Assembly (NCBI RefSeq): GCF_002288925.2 | Contig: NW_022098031.1 | Location: forward strand, 2,511,159 to 2,575,158 | Origin: Delphinapterus leucas | Taxonomy: Eukaryota; Chordata; Mammalia; Artiodactyla; Monodontidae | Direction: 5' to 3' | DNA length: 64,000 bases | Part shown: one piece after another, positions 23,967 to 35,839 of the stretch | Layout: every line of letters begins with the position of its first letter | Numbering within the stretch: the first letter of the stretch is position 1 | Program-made: the position numbers and the translations under genes | Notes under the pieces: generated by a model | Told to the model about the DNA's origin: nothing | Database searches by the model: none | Seen by the model: the letters and a program-made list of their open reading frames with translations, nothing else

Positions 23967-24462
23967 TTTAATTGAAGTATAGTTGATTTACAATGTTGTG
24001 TTAGTTTCAGGTGTACAGCAAAGTGATTCAGTTATATATATATAAAATTTCTTTTTCAGATTCTTTTCCCTTATAGGTTATTACTAATTACTGAGTATAG
24101 TTCTTTGTGCTATACAGTAGGTCTTGGTTGATTTCATACATAGTAGCATGTATACATTAATCTCAAAATCCTAATTTATCCTTCCCCCTGCTTCCCCTTT
24201 GGTAACCATAAGTTTGTTTTCTATGTCTGTGGGTCCATTTCTGTTTTATAAATAATTTCACTTGTGTCATATTTAAGATTCCACGTACAAGTGATATGAT
24301 ATTTGTCTTTCTCTGTCTAACTTACTTCATTTAGCATGATAATCTCTAGGTCCATCCATGTTGCTGCAAATGGCATTATTTCATTCTTTTTTATGGCTAA
24401 TATTCATCATTCATACACACACACACACACACACGCACACACACACCCCACACACCCATATG
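23967..24462 (-). mobile_element. LINE-1 3' end, antisense, with perfect 12-bp TSD
   Basis: The segment starts with the reverse-complemented L1 tail ('ttgaagtatagttgatttac', 'tttcaggtgtacagcaaagtg'), continues through the 3' UTR and reaches the ORF2 C-terminus ('gcaaatggcattatttcattc'). It then ends in a CA tract. 'tggcaacatttt' is present at 23955-23966 and again at 24463-24474, a perfect target-site duplication defining both edges. The copy is 5'-truncated. Confidence 0.95.
24413..24460. repeat. (CA)n microsatellite at the 5' edge of an L1
   Basis: An imperfect CA run lies inside the target-site duplication, at the truncated 5' edge of the antisense L1. It corresponds to the TA/CA-rich spot of the L1 ORF2 C-terminus, which probably seeded it. 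Confidence 0.9.
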
Positions 24463-24474
24463 TGGCAACATTTT

Positions 24475-24625
24475 ATTTCTCACAACAATCTTGGGGGTTT
24501 GGTATCACTATACCCATGACAGAGATTAGGAAATTGGTAATTAGGTAATTGAAAAGAAAAATCACTCAGCTGCTCTGTCATCCAGTCAGGATTTGAACCT
24601 ATGAATGCCTCACCCCAAAATCCAT
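24475..24625 (-). repeat. MIR SINE remnant, antisense
   Basis: 'tctcacaacaatcttgggggtttgg', 'catgacagagattaggaaattgg' and 'gtcaggatttgaacctatg' match antisense MIR. The L1 insertion cuts its left side. Confidence 0.75.
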
Positions 24626-25455
24626 CCATTTCATGGGCGCTAAATAAACATTTGTTAAGTTAACTGTTCAAATGTATAAATGCCATTTACACACAAGAAC
24701 ACTGGAGAGAGCAACAGCATTATGAAAACATGAGTTATGGGAGGAAAGAGGATAATAATTAAAGGGAAATTCCACACTTGAATGAGACTGTGAATGAGGA
24801 AAAAGAGGAAAAAAGTCAGGTGCTTCTGAATTCACTTACTACTTTCAATACTGGGCCACCACACTGACCTCTTTTCATAGGCCCCAGACCTTTTTCACTG
24901 ATTTTGCTTTAGATCTACCGGCTGATAAGACTGTCACTTCTTTAAAAAATTATCAGTAATATATGATACTATAAGATAGTTACGATACTGCAATTATTTG
25001 ACATTTGTATTTATAGATGCTAAATGTTAAGTTACAAATATATCATATTTAAAAATATATTCCATCATCTGACAATACCTTCCCTTAAATTAAAATACTC
25101 TCAGGAAGTACATTACTGCTATTTACTTCAAGTGGACAAAAACATCTCACTTTGCAACCATTGTGAAATAAATATCTAGGCTTTATATCTGTGAGAGCTT
25201 CTGAAGGTTGCACTGTTAGGAGACCTATCATAGAAAACATCACCAGGAACATTTTTATATACTCTCCAATGTTTAGTATTTATCAATTAATTTAACAACC
25301 CAAATTTACCATTCTTTACCCTTCATTGAAGAACATATTGTATATCCCATCTTAAGAACTTTAAGGGGCATCAAATTCTTTCATTCCACAAGCGTTTATA
25401 ATGTGGAAATTATAAAGTAATTTTGAAACTAGCTTTAAAAACACATGACACACAT
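24626..25455. other. Unassigned AT-rich DNA
   Basis: 'taaataaacatttgttaag' at about 24641 resembles an L2 tail but is too short to call. Otherwise nothing recognised. Confidence 0.45.
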
Positions 25456-25640
25456 TGCAGGGGGAGATCAGCTCAGTGCTTTGTGACCACCTAGAGGGGT
25501 GGGATAGGGAGGGTGGGAGGGAGAAGCAAGAAGGAGGGGATATGGGGATATATGTATATGTATAGCTGATTCACTGTTATACAGCAGAAACTAACACAAC
25601 ATTGTAAAGCAATTATACTCCAATAAAGATGAAAAAAAAG
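25456..25640 (+). repeat. LINE-1 3' end, 5'-truncated
   Basis: It begins 'ggggagatcagctcagtgc', then the G-rich tract 'gtgggatagggagggtggg', 'gctgattcactgttatacagcag', and ends 'caattatactccaataaagatg' with an A-rich tail. Same 3' UTR type as 13785-14135. About 185 bp. Confidence 0.93.
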
Positions 25641-25689
25641 AAATAAACTTTTAAAGAAAAGAAAACCACCACACTAACTAAGTAATTTG

Positions 25690-25815
25690 TACATTTCTAA
25701 TTGGTTCAACAAACATGTGTTAACTAGCTGGTATATTTTAGATACTGGACTATGTACCTTGAGCACAAAAATAAGCAACAAATACTATCCTGTACCTGTA
25801 ATAGAAGGGAACAGG
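25690..25815 (-). repeat. LINE L2 3' end, antisense, weak
   Basis: 'ggttcaacaaacatgtgttaac' followed by 'agatactggactatgtacc' resembles the reverse complement of the L2 tail. Confidence 0.5.
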
Positions 25816-25914
25816 CATTTCACAATGATAATGAAGATAATAAATATACTAGTCATATTTTACTTATATTTAATATATAATTAAGCCTAATATATAATTA
25901 TAATAGCATAAATT

Positions 25915-26084
25915 AAATATATAATAAATGCTTTGTGTCAGGCACCATGATAATAACCTTAAAAGTTATCTAATTTAATCTTGACAATTCTGCAAGTTAG
26001 GAAATACTGTACACAAATCACCAATAATGGAAGTGAGACAGGTTAAGTTTTTTACTAAGATTGAAAAGTACAATGTAGGGTTTG
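25915..26084 (-). repeat. MIR SINE, antisense
   Basis: 'tttgtgtcaggcaccatgataata', 'ctaatttaatcttgacaattctgcaagttagg' and 'aagtgagacaggttaag' are the antisense MIR order. Confidence 0.75.
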
Positions 26085-26300
26085 TTTGGCCTCTGTAGTC
26101 AGAGTGCCCAGGTTCAAATCCCTACTCCATAACCAGCTTATGCCTCAGGTTCTAGATCTATAAAACTGGAATGACAAAAGAACATGAGCCTTGTAGGGTT
26201 AAGTATGAGGAATAAGTAAGCCATCACCTGTAATGTACTTCAAGTGGGGCCTCACATGTAGTTAAGGGCTGAACAAATGCTAGCAGATATTATTTCTGTA
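26085..26300 (+). repeat. MIR SINE, sense
   Basis: 'gtagtcagagtgcccaggttcaaatccc', 'ctcaggttctagatctataaaactgg' and 'cttgtagggttaagtatgagg' follow sense MIR. It abuts the antisense MIR on its left, so the two are arranged back to back. Confidence 0.82.
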
Positions 26301-26954
26301 ACAAAAGCAATGGAAGTAATTGGGGTTGGTAAATGAGGCAAGAATGGTAATTACTGCATAGAACAAAAGAACTGTGAAAAGCTTAGTTTTTTTCTTTTCC
26401 TTAATAAACTATCAGGTAGTTAGGAAGGCCTGATACATAGAGATAAAGTAGATGAGGGAGGCATTGATTATACAGGAAATTCACTGATCAGGGTACCACA
26501 GTTAAAGTTCAGCATGTGATTAGACTGTGATTTTTCTGTTCGTACCTTCCTCTATTCAGATAACAACAGAATTAGAAGTAAGAATATGGATAGAAGAGGG
26601 TCATAAAGAGAAGAGGGACAATTCTATTTTGCTAACTCTTTTTTTCTGCTAGACCCTTGCTTTCACTTTTTATTATCAGGAAAACTGCCTGTAGTTTATT
26701 TTCTCTATTAACTACAAACAGAAGTCATGTGTGCCATGGTTCCCGACTTATCTTACGGCTTCTTATGGACAAATAAAGACTCTAATCAGTTACTGTGGAT
26801 TTTTTTTCATTAAAACAACTGACAAGTGACTGTTTCATGGCCCATAATTAAGAGGTAAAACAAAAACACACTTCACTGAATGACTTCAAACAGATTAATG
26901 AAATTTTAATCTTATAGGTCACTGACCCTATATGGTGGCAGTATTTTGTTTGAG
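26301..26954. other. Unassigned DNA
   Basis: No gene or confident repeat recognised. Confidence 0.45.
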
Positions 26955-27155
26955 CAAAGAGTTGTACAGAGAAGTGAACAAGGGTTTTGGAGCCAGACAG
27001 ATTTGGGTTCAAGTCTGGCCTCTGACATACACCTACTGAGTACTCTTGAGCAAATTGACTAATCTCTTTGATTTTTAATATTCTTATCTGTAATATAGAG
27101 ATAATTTTTCATTACTGTGGTTGATTAGAAGATTAAATGGATGTGTGCAGGTAAG
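26955..27155 (+). repeat. MIR SINE, sense
   Basis: 'ttttggagccagacagatttgggttcaagtc', 'tgagcaaattgactaatctc' and 'ttcttatctgtaatatagagataat' are in MIR order. Confidence 0.85.
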
Positions 27156-27380
27156 GTAACCAGATTAATGATTATCAAGTAGCTTTCGCTTCACACATAT
27201 TAGTTTCTTTCCACCACCTTCCAATAATTAAGGCGGGATTTGTTTTTGTTCTATTAATCAAAAACATTATTCGGACATAAGAGCAAGGGCAAAAATTACA
27301 GTATCATAGGAAAATCAAAAGAAACACTGTGAAAGTAAGCAACTGGTCTTCTTACAGTCAGTCAAGTTTATCTGATTACT

Positions 27381-27480
27381 GTATATGTGTATATGTATGC
27401 ATGTGTGTGTAGAGAGAGATAAACAGAGAGACAAGGATAGGAGAGGAGGATGAACAGGAGCAGGAGAAAGAGGAGAAGTT
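27381..27480 (+). repeat. TG/GA simple-sequence tract
   Basis: An alternating 'tgtatatgtatgcatgtgtgtg' patch passes into a purine-only tract ('gagaggaggatgaacagg', 'agaaagaggagaag'). Confidence 0.8.
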
Positions 27481-29743
27481 GTTTCTATGTGTTTTAAATG
27501 ATCAGAAAAAAAAAGAACTCAAATTTTAGAACAGCATCAAAGTATAGTCATCATGAAATACACCAATCTATCATTAACGTAACTTTTAAAGGAAGATAAA
27601 GTCATCATAATCACCTTGTATTCGACTCTATGCCTTACTGCAACAGGAATGTATAAATAACCCAGGTAATCCACCATGCCTAGACTTTGGTTTTCTAAGC
27701 CTTCCATAATCCTGATTTACTTCACTGATGATTCCTCATGTTTACTAACCAACAACATGTACTTTTTACTTAAATGGTCCCACCTTTATCATAGTTCTGC
27801 AAAAGAGCTAGATTCTTCCTGGACTCTGTCTCTTCAAACATTTCATCCCTCTGTCCTGAAATGTCTTCTGATCCTTCCTCTGTTTACCAAAATCCATTTT
27901 GCTTGAGAAATCCAGCTCATTGTGTCTATAATGTCTTATTGGATCACTTCCAACACCAGCTTCTCAAACACTGATCCACGATAAATTTTTCACTAACACA
28001 GGACAAATGAGAAAAGCATCTTTTATGATGGCCCATGAATATAAAGACATGAATAGTAAGGTTCTGATTTTCATTATTCTTTGTTATATGTGAATATCCA
28101 AAGTATGTTTACATATCAGGTTTTTAGGGACAAATCTAATTGCAAATATCTGCTATCCCCATAAGCCATTAAAATATCCTGAAACTTCCATTACTAAGCA
28201 CTTAACACTACCTCTCTCAGACAGCTTCTATGACCAAATCAAAGCAAAAATAATTTATTGGAACATGGGTCCTGATTTTGATTTTGTAACATATGGTCAT
28301 ATATTTATATCACATAATATAGCACTTAAGAATAGAACTTGCACAATTTACATAGACGATCTTACATTTTTGCCAGTTTCTTCAGGATCTTTTGTACTGT
28401 CTCCCTTGTATATTAAAATGGTATCGTTTGGGATTCATACCTAGAGTTCATGTGGTGTAGAACAGACACACAATAGTTGCTTGCTGATTAGCTGCGAAGA
28501 CTATTCATCTCATGGAACAGAAAAACAAAGTGACATTTCTATTAGAGGAAAGTTTCTTAAGGACAAGAATTTGATGAATAGAGAGTTAATAAATGAACCA
28601 TTCCAAAAATATCCAACTAAATTAACATAATAGAAAAAGACGAAACATCCATTCTTGATTCAAATATTTCCTAAAGATTTATGAATTACTGATGATCCCT
28701 ACGGATGCTGAAAACAGTGTTTATCGGTGCAGACTTAGGAAAACTTTCTCCCCTCTGCACTAAGAAGTGACCACCTCAGTTTCTCCAAGCCTTGCACCAA
28801 ACTGATAATATAGTATGCTTGTGGCAAAAAATGATTGTCGAGCTTTCAGAGCTACATCAGAAGTCTTTCTTTTCCATATCAAAAATAGTGAAAAAACATA
28901 GCCTAGAAAATTGCTACAGAGCTGAAACAGCAACACCTTTGTTTATGAGGAAAAAGTCCAAGCGTGTAATTCTCTTGCCTTGCCTTGGGCCAAACACATT
29001 TACATGTTGAAAAGGGAGGAATCCTCTCTTCTTACAAAAATGTAAATCTTTGTACTGTGCCCTATTTAATTTCCCCTTGGATTACAGCTGCCTCCACACA
29101 ATTTGACCATTTTCATTCAACTACCTCCCATTCTTTATATATTTTTTAAAAAGTGAAACCAGTTTGTGCATAATGTTAAGGTCCAATGCAACATTCATTG
29201 TTTTATATAATTATATAAAGTTGCTCATAGTTTCCTCTACATAAATAGTATATTTACCTTAATAATAATTCCGCAGATGTCCAAGAAATCCTAGTCTTTA
29301 TTCCAAAAGGAGTATGTTGGTTTGACCTAAGACTAGGATGTGAAAGAACGATACTCTGTGGGAAATATTTTAGGGAAGCAACTTAGAAAGTTTTGTACTA
29401 AGATCATCAAGGATAATCTGTAATGACTTTTACTCTTTAAGATCTATAGAAGTGCTTGTCATTTATTTACATTACGAAAATGATTACTTGAATGCAGGAA
29501 AGCCAAAATCTTGTTTATTAAGTTCATGTTTCATATAAAAATTTATATTGTTCCCTTGTGGAGTTTAATAAGAACTTTATGATTAATACAACAAGGACAG
29601 AAGTTGTAAACAATATTAATCAATTAAATTGAACCAACTTGTTATGAAAATTTTAATGACCTCTTTCTTTCCTGTTGGAGGAAGAAAAAACTTTGTGAAG
29701 TTCTATACCAAGAAAAACAATCTGTTCCATGTCTAGTGTGAAG
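27481..29743. other. Long unassigned stretch
   Basis: No gene or confident repeat over 2.3 kb. At 27690-27930 the pyrimidine-rich text ('ccctctgtcctgaaatgtc', 'ccagctcattgtgtc') vaguely resembles sense L2, but I would not call it. The 76- and 72-codon frames at 27676-27906 and 28792-29010 have no recognised motif. Confidence 0.45.
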
Positions 29744-29958
29744 TACAATCGACCCTTGAGCAACACAAGGGTTAGTGGCTCCAACCCCCATGCAAAACTC
29801 TAACTTTATGCTTTGACCCTCGGTTCTACATCCACAGATTCAACCAGCCAGAGATCGGGTAGTACTGTAATACCTATACATTGGGGAAAAAAAAAAAAAA
29901 CCCTGCACCTAAGTGGACCTGCAAAGTTCAAACCCCTGTTGTTCTAGGGCTAATTGTA
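29744..29958 (+). mobile_element. Tigger-type MITE (Tc1/mariner) with terminal inverted repeats
   Basis: The left end 'tacaatcgacccttgagcaac' and the right end, read on the other strand as 'tacaattagccctagaacaac', form imperfect terminal inverted repeats of about 28 bases. The outermost TA dinucleotides (29744-29745 and 29957-29958) fit the TA target duplication of this superfamily. The interior ('ctacatccacagattcaacc') is typical of Tigger/MER44/MER2-type elements. At about 215 bp it has no transposase and was mobilised by a partner element. Confidence 0.85.
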
Positions 29959-30324
29959 TACAGAAGATGCATATGAAATAGTTATCCCCAGCAGATCCAA
30001 CTGAAGCACATAGCTTTTAAACTTGGAATGCATGACCCATGGAGTTTAATGTTTATATTTCACCCACATTTACCTGACTGATTTTTTAAAGGATGATACC
30101 TGTGCACTGAAAAGAAAGCTTCTCCTTTGAAATGAAGAAACCATGAATACTTAGATTGGCCCAAATTTAACCAGGAAGCAAGCAGTGATGAAATGTAAGG
30201 TTTTGCCTCAACTGGAGATAAATGGTAAGGAAGCAAAAGTGGTGAGCTTCAAGAAGTTGTCCCAAGGATTACAGGAAGATAAGTTCCTTCAGGAAGCAAA
30301 AGAAGAAAATTTCTTTCTTTCTTT
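29959..30324. other. Unassigned DNA
   Basis: No gene or confident repeat recognised. Confidence 0.4.
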
Positions 30325-30425
30325 TTTATTTTTTTTAGAATTTTAGTTATTTTTTATACAGCAGGTTCTTATTAGTGATCCATTTTATACATATTAGTGT
30401 ATATATGTCAATCCCAATTTTCTTC
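30325..30425 (-). repeat. Short L1 3' terminus, antisense
   Basis: 'ttatacagcaggttcttattag' then 'catattagtgtatatatgtcaatccca' is nearly the same as the 3' end of the full-length L1 at about 32215-32282. It is a severely 5'-truncated copy of the same L1 lineage, about 100 bp. Confidence 0.85.
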
Positions 30426-31871
30426 TCAAAAAAATTTAAAAGTAGAGAATATAATAAAGTTCAAATCAACACTTATTTACTTAATATCTATAATGTGCAC
30501 ATACTATCTAAAACAAATCAAAGCAAAATAGTTAGTTTGAAGATGGAAAAACTTCCTATTAGTATTCAGGACTCTAGATCTGAAGAATACAATGACTACA
30601 ATTGAAATATTCACTAGAGATCAGTAGCAGCAGACTCTATCAACCAAAAGAAAGAAACAGCAAACTCAAAGACAAGTCATTTGAAATTATCTAGTCAGAG
30701 AGACATAAAGAAAAATAATAAAGAAAGCCCACAGAACTTATGAGATACCATCAAAGAGAACCACATCATGGGAGTCTCAGAAGCAGAAAAGAAAGACAAA
30801 GGGGTGAAAAGCTTATTTAAAAAAATAATGACTGAAAACTTCCCAAATCTGGGGAGGAGAATGGACATCCAGATTCATGAAACCCACAGAACTCCAAAAA
30901 TGTTAAATCTAAAGAGTTCTACATCAAAACAAAATATAATTAAATTGTCAAAATCAAAGACAAAGAGAGAGTTTGGAATGTAGTGAGAAAAAAAGTGATT
31001 CATCACATACAAGAGGACCTCATAAGTAGAATTTTCAGCAGAAATCCTGCAAGCCAGGAAAGATTGGGATAATACGCTCAATGTGCTGAAGGAAGGAAAG
31101 TGCCAATGAAGACTACTAGATCCAGCAACACTATCTTTCAAAAATAAAGAAGAGAGAAATATTTCCCAGGAAAACAAAAACTGAGGGAGTTCTTTACCAC
31201 CAGACTTGCTCTACAAGACATTCTACAGGTAGCTCTTCAAGTTGAAATGAAAGAACACTAAACAGCAACACAAAAGTGCATGAAAGTATGAATTCATTAA
31301 TAAAGATAAACATATAGACATATAGAGAAAAAATATTGCACTGGTATTATATAAGTCACTTTTAACCCTAGTATAAAAGTTAAAAGACAGATACTAAGAA
31401 TAACTATAACCACAAAGAATTATTTTTTGATATACAGCATAAAAGTAAGTAAATTCTGGCACTAATAACATAAAGTGTAGGGGAGAGTAAAAGTATAAAT
31501 TTTTTGTATGCAGCTGAACTTGTTATCAGCCTAAAATAGACATAATTATAGGAAGTTTTATGCAAGCCTTATGGTAACCACAAAAACACACACACACATA
31601 CAAACTATAGTAGATACAAAAATGGTAAATAGAAAAGAAGTATATCACTATGGGAAAAACCACAGTGAGTCACAAAAGAAGACAGCAACAGAGAAAGAGA
31701 GGAACAAAAGAGATTCAAAAGAGAAAACAACAAAATGGCAATAGTAAGCTCTTACCTATTAATAATTACTCTATATGTAAATAGATTAAACTCACCAATC
31801 AAAAGATTTGGAGTAGATGAATGCATATTAAAAATACAAGATTGAACTATACACTCTCTACAAGACTCACT
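30426..31871 (+). mobile_element. Old L1M element, 5' segment of a split copy
   Basis: This holds the C-terminal part of a broken ORF1, the inter-ORF region, and the start of ORF2 (ATG at about 31735, then 'taatagtaagctcttacc'-like text). It breaks off at 'ctacaagactcact', where a SINE is inserted. The ORF2 text resumes at 38348 with 'gactcactttagatttaagg'. The last 8 bases, 'gactcact' (31864-31871), are repeated at 38348-38355, consistent with the SINE target duplication. The best remaining ORF1 frame is 30768-30983 (71 codons). Confidence 0.88.
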
Positions 31872-34097
31872 GTATTTTTTTCTTAATAAATTTCTCTTTT
31901 TGTTTATTTATTTTTGGCTGCATTGGGTTTTTGTTGCTGCACATGACCATTCTCTAGTTGTGGGGAGTGAGGGCTACATTTTGTTGCAGTGCGTGGGCTT
32001 TTCTTGCTGCGAAGCACTGGCTCTAGGCACATTGGCTTCAATAGTTGTGGCACATGGGCTCAGTAGATGTGGCTCGCAGGCTCTAGAGCTCAGGCTCAGT
32101 AGTTGTGGCACATGGGCTTAGTTGCTCCGTTGCACGTGGGATCTTCCTGGACCAGGGACTGAACCCGTGTCCCATGCATTGGCAGGCAGATTCTTTTAGT
32201 TTGAATTTTATTTATTTTTTTATACAGCAGGTTCTTATTAGTTATCCATTTTATACATATTAGTGTATATATGTCAATCCCAGTCTCCCAATTCATCACA
32301 CCCCCACCCCCACCACCACCACATTCCCCACTTGGTGTCCAGACATTTGTTCTCTACATCTGTGTCTCAATTTCTGCCCTGCAGAACAGTTAATCTGTAC
32401 CATTTTTCTAGGGCCCACATATATGCGTTGATATACAATATTTGCTTTTCTCTTTCTGACTTACTTCACTCTGTATGACAGTCTCTAGATCCATCCACAC
32501 CTTTATTATTGACCCAATTTCCTTCCTTTTTACAGCTGAGTAATATTCCATTCTATATATGTACAAAAGCTTCCTAATCTATTTGTCTGCCGATGGGCAT
32601 TTAGGTTGCTTCCATAACCTGGCTATTGTAAATAGTGCTGCAATGAACATTGGGGTGCATGTGTCTTTTTGAATTATGATTTTCTCTGGGTATATGCCCA
32701 GTAGTAGGATTGCTGGGTCATATGGTAATTCTAATTTTAGCTTTTTAAGGAACATCCATACTGTTCTCTATAGTGGCTGTATCAATTTACATTCCCCACA
32801 GCAGTGCAAGACAGTTCCCTTTTCTCCACACCCTCTCCAGCATTTGTTGTTTGTAGATTTTCTGATGATGCCCATTCTAACTGGTATGAGGTGACACCTC
32901 ATTGTAGTTTTGATTTGCATTTCTCTAATAATTAGTGATGTTGCGCAGCTTTTCATGTGCTTTGTAGCCATCTGTATGTCTTCGGAGAAATATCTATTTA
33001 AGTCTTCTGCTCATTTTGGGATTGGGTTGCTTGTTTTTTTAATATTGAGCTGCATTAGCTGTTTATATATTTTGGAGATTAATCCTTTGTTGATTTGTTT
33101 GCAAATATTTTCTCCCATTCTGAGGGTTGCCTTTTCATCTTGTTTGTAGCTTCCTTTGCTTTGCAAAAGCTTTTAAGTTTCCTTAGATCCAATTTGTTTA
33201 TTTCTGTTTTTATTCCCATTACTCTAGGAGGTGGATCAAAAAAGATCTTGCTGTGATTTATGTCAAAGAGTGTTCTTCCTATGTTTTCCTCTAAGAGCTT
33301 TATAGTGTCCAGTCTTACATTTAGGTCTCCAATCCATTTTGAGTTTATTTTTGTGTATGGTGTTAGGAAGTATTCTGATTTCATTTTTTACATGTAGCTG
33401 TCCAGTTTTCCCAGCACCACTTATTGAAGAGATTGTCTTTTCTCCATTGTATATCCTTGCCTCCTTTGTCATAGATTAGTTGACCATAGGTGAGTGGGTT
33501 TATCTCTGTGCTTTCTATCCTGATCCATTGATCTATATTTCTGTTTTTGTGCCAGTGTCTTGATTACTGTAGCTTTGCAGTATATTCTGCAGTCAGGGAG
33601 TCTCATTTCTCCAGCTCCATTTTTTCCCCTCAAGATTGCTTTGGCTATTCAGGGTCTTTTGTGTCTCCATACAAATTTTAAGATTTTTTCTTCTAGTTCT
33701 ATAAAAAATGCCATTGGTAATTTGCCAGGGATTGCATTGAATCTGTAGAGTGCTTTGGGTAGTATAGTCATTTTCACAATATTGATTCTTCCAATCCAAG
33801 AACATGGTATATCTCTCCATCTGTATCATCTTTCGTTTCTCTCATCAGTGTCTTATAGTTTTCTGCATACAGGTCTTTTGTCTCTCTAGGTAGGTTTCTT
33901 CCTAGGTATTTTATTCTTTTTGTTGCAGTGGTAAATGGGAGTGTATCCTTAATTTTTCTTTCAGATTTTTCATCATTAGTGTATATGGATGCAAGAGATT
34001 TCTGTACATTAATTTTGTATCCTGCAACTTTACCAAATTCATTGATTAGCTCTAATAGTTTTCTGGTGGCATCTTTAGGATTCTCTATATATAGTAT

Positions 34098-34112
34098 CAT
34101 GGCATCTGCAAA
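34098..34112 (-). other. RT active-site motif FADD changed to FADA
   Basis: Minus-strand codons read TTT GCA GAT GCC ATG, i.e. F-A-D-A-M. The L1 family motif is F-A-D-D-M, whose aspartates bind catalytic metal. The second aspartate is lost by an A-to-C change. The sister L1 on the + strand near 54235 keeps FADD. Confidence 0.93.
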
Positions 34113-35623
34113 CAGTGACAGTTTTACTTCTTCTTTTCCAATTTGTATTTCTTTTTCTTCTCTGATTGCCGTGGCTAGGACTTCCAAAACTATGTTGAAT
34201 AATAGCGGTGAGAGTGGACATCCTTGGCTTGTTCCTGATCTTAGAGGAAATGCTTTCTGTTTTTCACCATAGAGAATGTTTGCTGTGGGTTTGTCTTATA
34301 TGGCTTTTATTATGTTGAGGTAGGCTCCCTCTATGTCCACTTTCTGGAGAGTTTTATCATAAATCAGTGTTGAATTTTGTCAAAAGATTTTTCTGCATCT
34401 ACTGAGTTGATCATATGGTATTTATCCTTCAGTCTGTTAATCTGGTGTATCACATTGATTGATTTGCATATACTAAAGAATCCTTGCATCCCTGGGATTA
34501 ATCCCACTTGATCATGGTGTATGATCCTTTTAATGTGTTGTTGGATTCTGTTTGCTAGTATTTTGTTGAGGATTTTTGCATCTATATTCATCAGTAATAT
34601 TGGTCTGTAATTTTCTTTTTTTTGTCGTGTTTTTGTCTGGTTTTGGTATCAGGGTGATGGTGGCCTCATAGAATCTGTTTGGGAGTTTTCCTTCCTCTGC
34701 AATTTTTGGAAGAGTTTGAGAAGGATGGGTGTTAGCTTTTCTCTAAATATTTGATAGAATTCACCTGTGAAGCCGTCTGGTCCTGGACTTTTGTTTGTTG
34801 GAAGATTTTTAATCACAGTTTCAATTTCATTACTTGTGATTGGTATGTTCTTATTTTCTATTCCTTCCTGGTTCAGTCTTGGAAGGTTATACTTTTCTAA
34901 GAATTTGTCCATTTCTTCCAGGTTGTCCATTTTATTGCCATAGAGTTGCTTGTAGTAGTCTCTTAGGATGCTTTGTATTTCTGCGGTGTCTAACTTCTTT
35001 TTCATTTCTAATTTTATTGATTTGAGTCCTCTCCCTCTTTTTCTTGATGAGTCTGGCTAATGGTTTATCAATTTTGTTTATCTTCTCAAAGAACCAGCTT
35101 TTAGTATTATGGATCTTTGCTATTTTTTTCTTTGTTTCTATTTCATTTATTTCTGCTCTGATCTTTATGATTTTTTTCCCTTCTGCTAACTTTGGGTTTT
35201 GTTTGTGCCTCTTTTTCTAGTTTCTTTACGTGTAAGGTTAGATTGTTTATTTGAGATTTTTCTTGTTTCCTGAGGTAGGCTTGTATAGCTATAAACTTCC
35301 CTCTTAGAACTGCTTTTGCTACATCTCATAGGTTTGCGATTGTCGTGTTTTCATTGTCATTTGTCTCTAGGTATTTTTTGATTTCCTCTTTGATTTCTTC
35401 AGTGATCACTTGGTTATTTAGTTATGTATTGTTTAACCTCCATGTGTTTGTGTTTTTTATGTTTTTTTCCCTGTAATTCATTTCTAATCTCATAGCGTTG
35501 TGGTAAGAAAAGATGCTTGATATGATTTCAATTTTCTTAAATTTACTGAGGCTTGATTTGTGACCCAAGATGTGATCTATCCTGGAGAATGTTCCATGCA
35601 CACTTGAGATCTTTTAGAATCTG

Positions 35624-35839
35624 TTTTTTTTTTGTTTTTTTTTTTTTGCGGTACGTGGGCCTCTCACTGCTCTGGCCTCTCCCGTTGCAGAGCACAGGCT
35701 CCGGACGCGCAGGCTCAGCGGCCATGGCTCACGGGCCCAGCCGCTCCGTGGCATGTGGGATCTTCCCAGGCCGGGTCACGAACCCGTGTCCCCTGCATCG
35801 GCAGGCGGACTCTCAACCACTGCGCCACCAGGGAAGCCC
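35624..35839 (-). mobile_element. CHR SINE (-) inside L1 ORF2
   Basis: On the + strand it starts with T runs (reverse poly(A)), then 'gcggtacgtgggcctctcactg', 'cggccatggctcacgggccc' and 'cgtggcatgtgggatcttccc'. It ends 'cactgcgccaccagggaagccc', the SINE head. 'ttagaatctg' at 35614-35623 and 35840-35849 is the target-site duplication in L1 ORF2. tRNA-derived, Pol III-type, moved by L1. It is the innermost element of the nest. Confidence 0.95.

Noticed and set aside
24336..24548. Frame with a Thr-His repeat
   Set aside because: It is the translation of the CA microsatellite at the edge of an L1.
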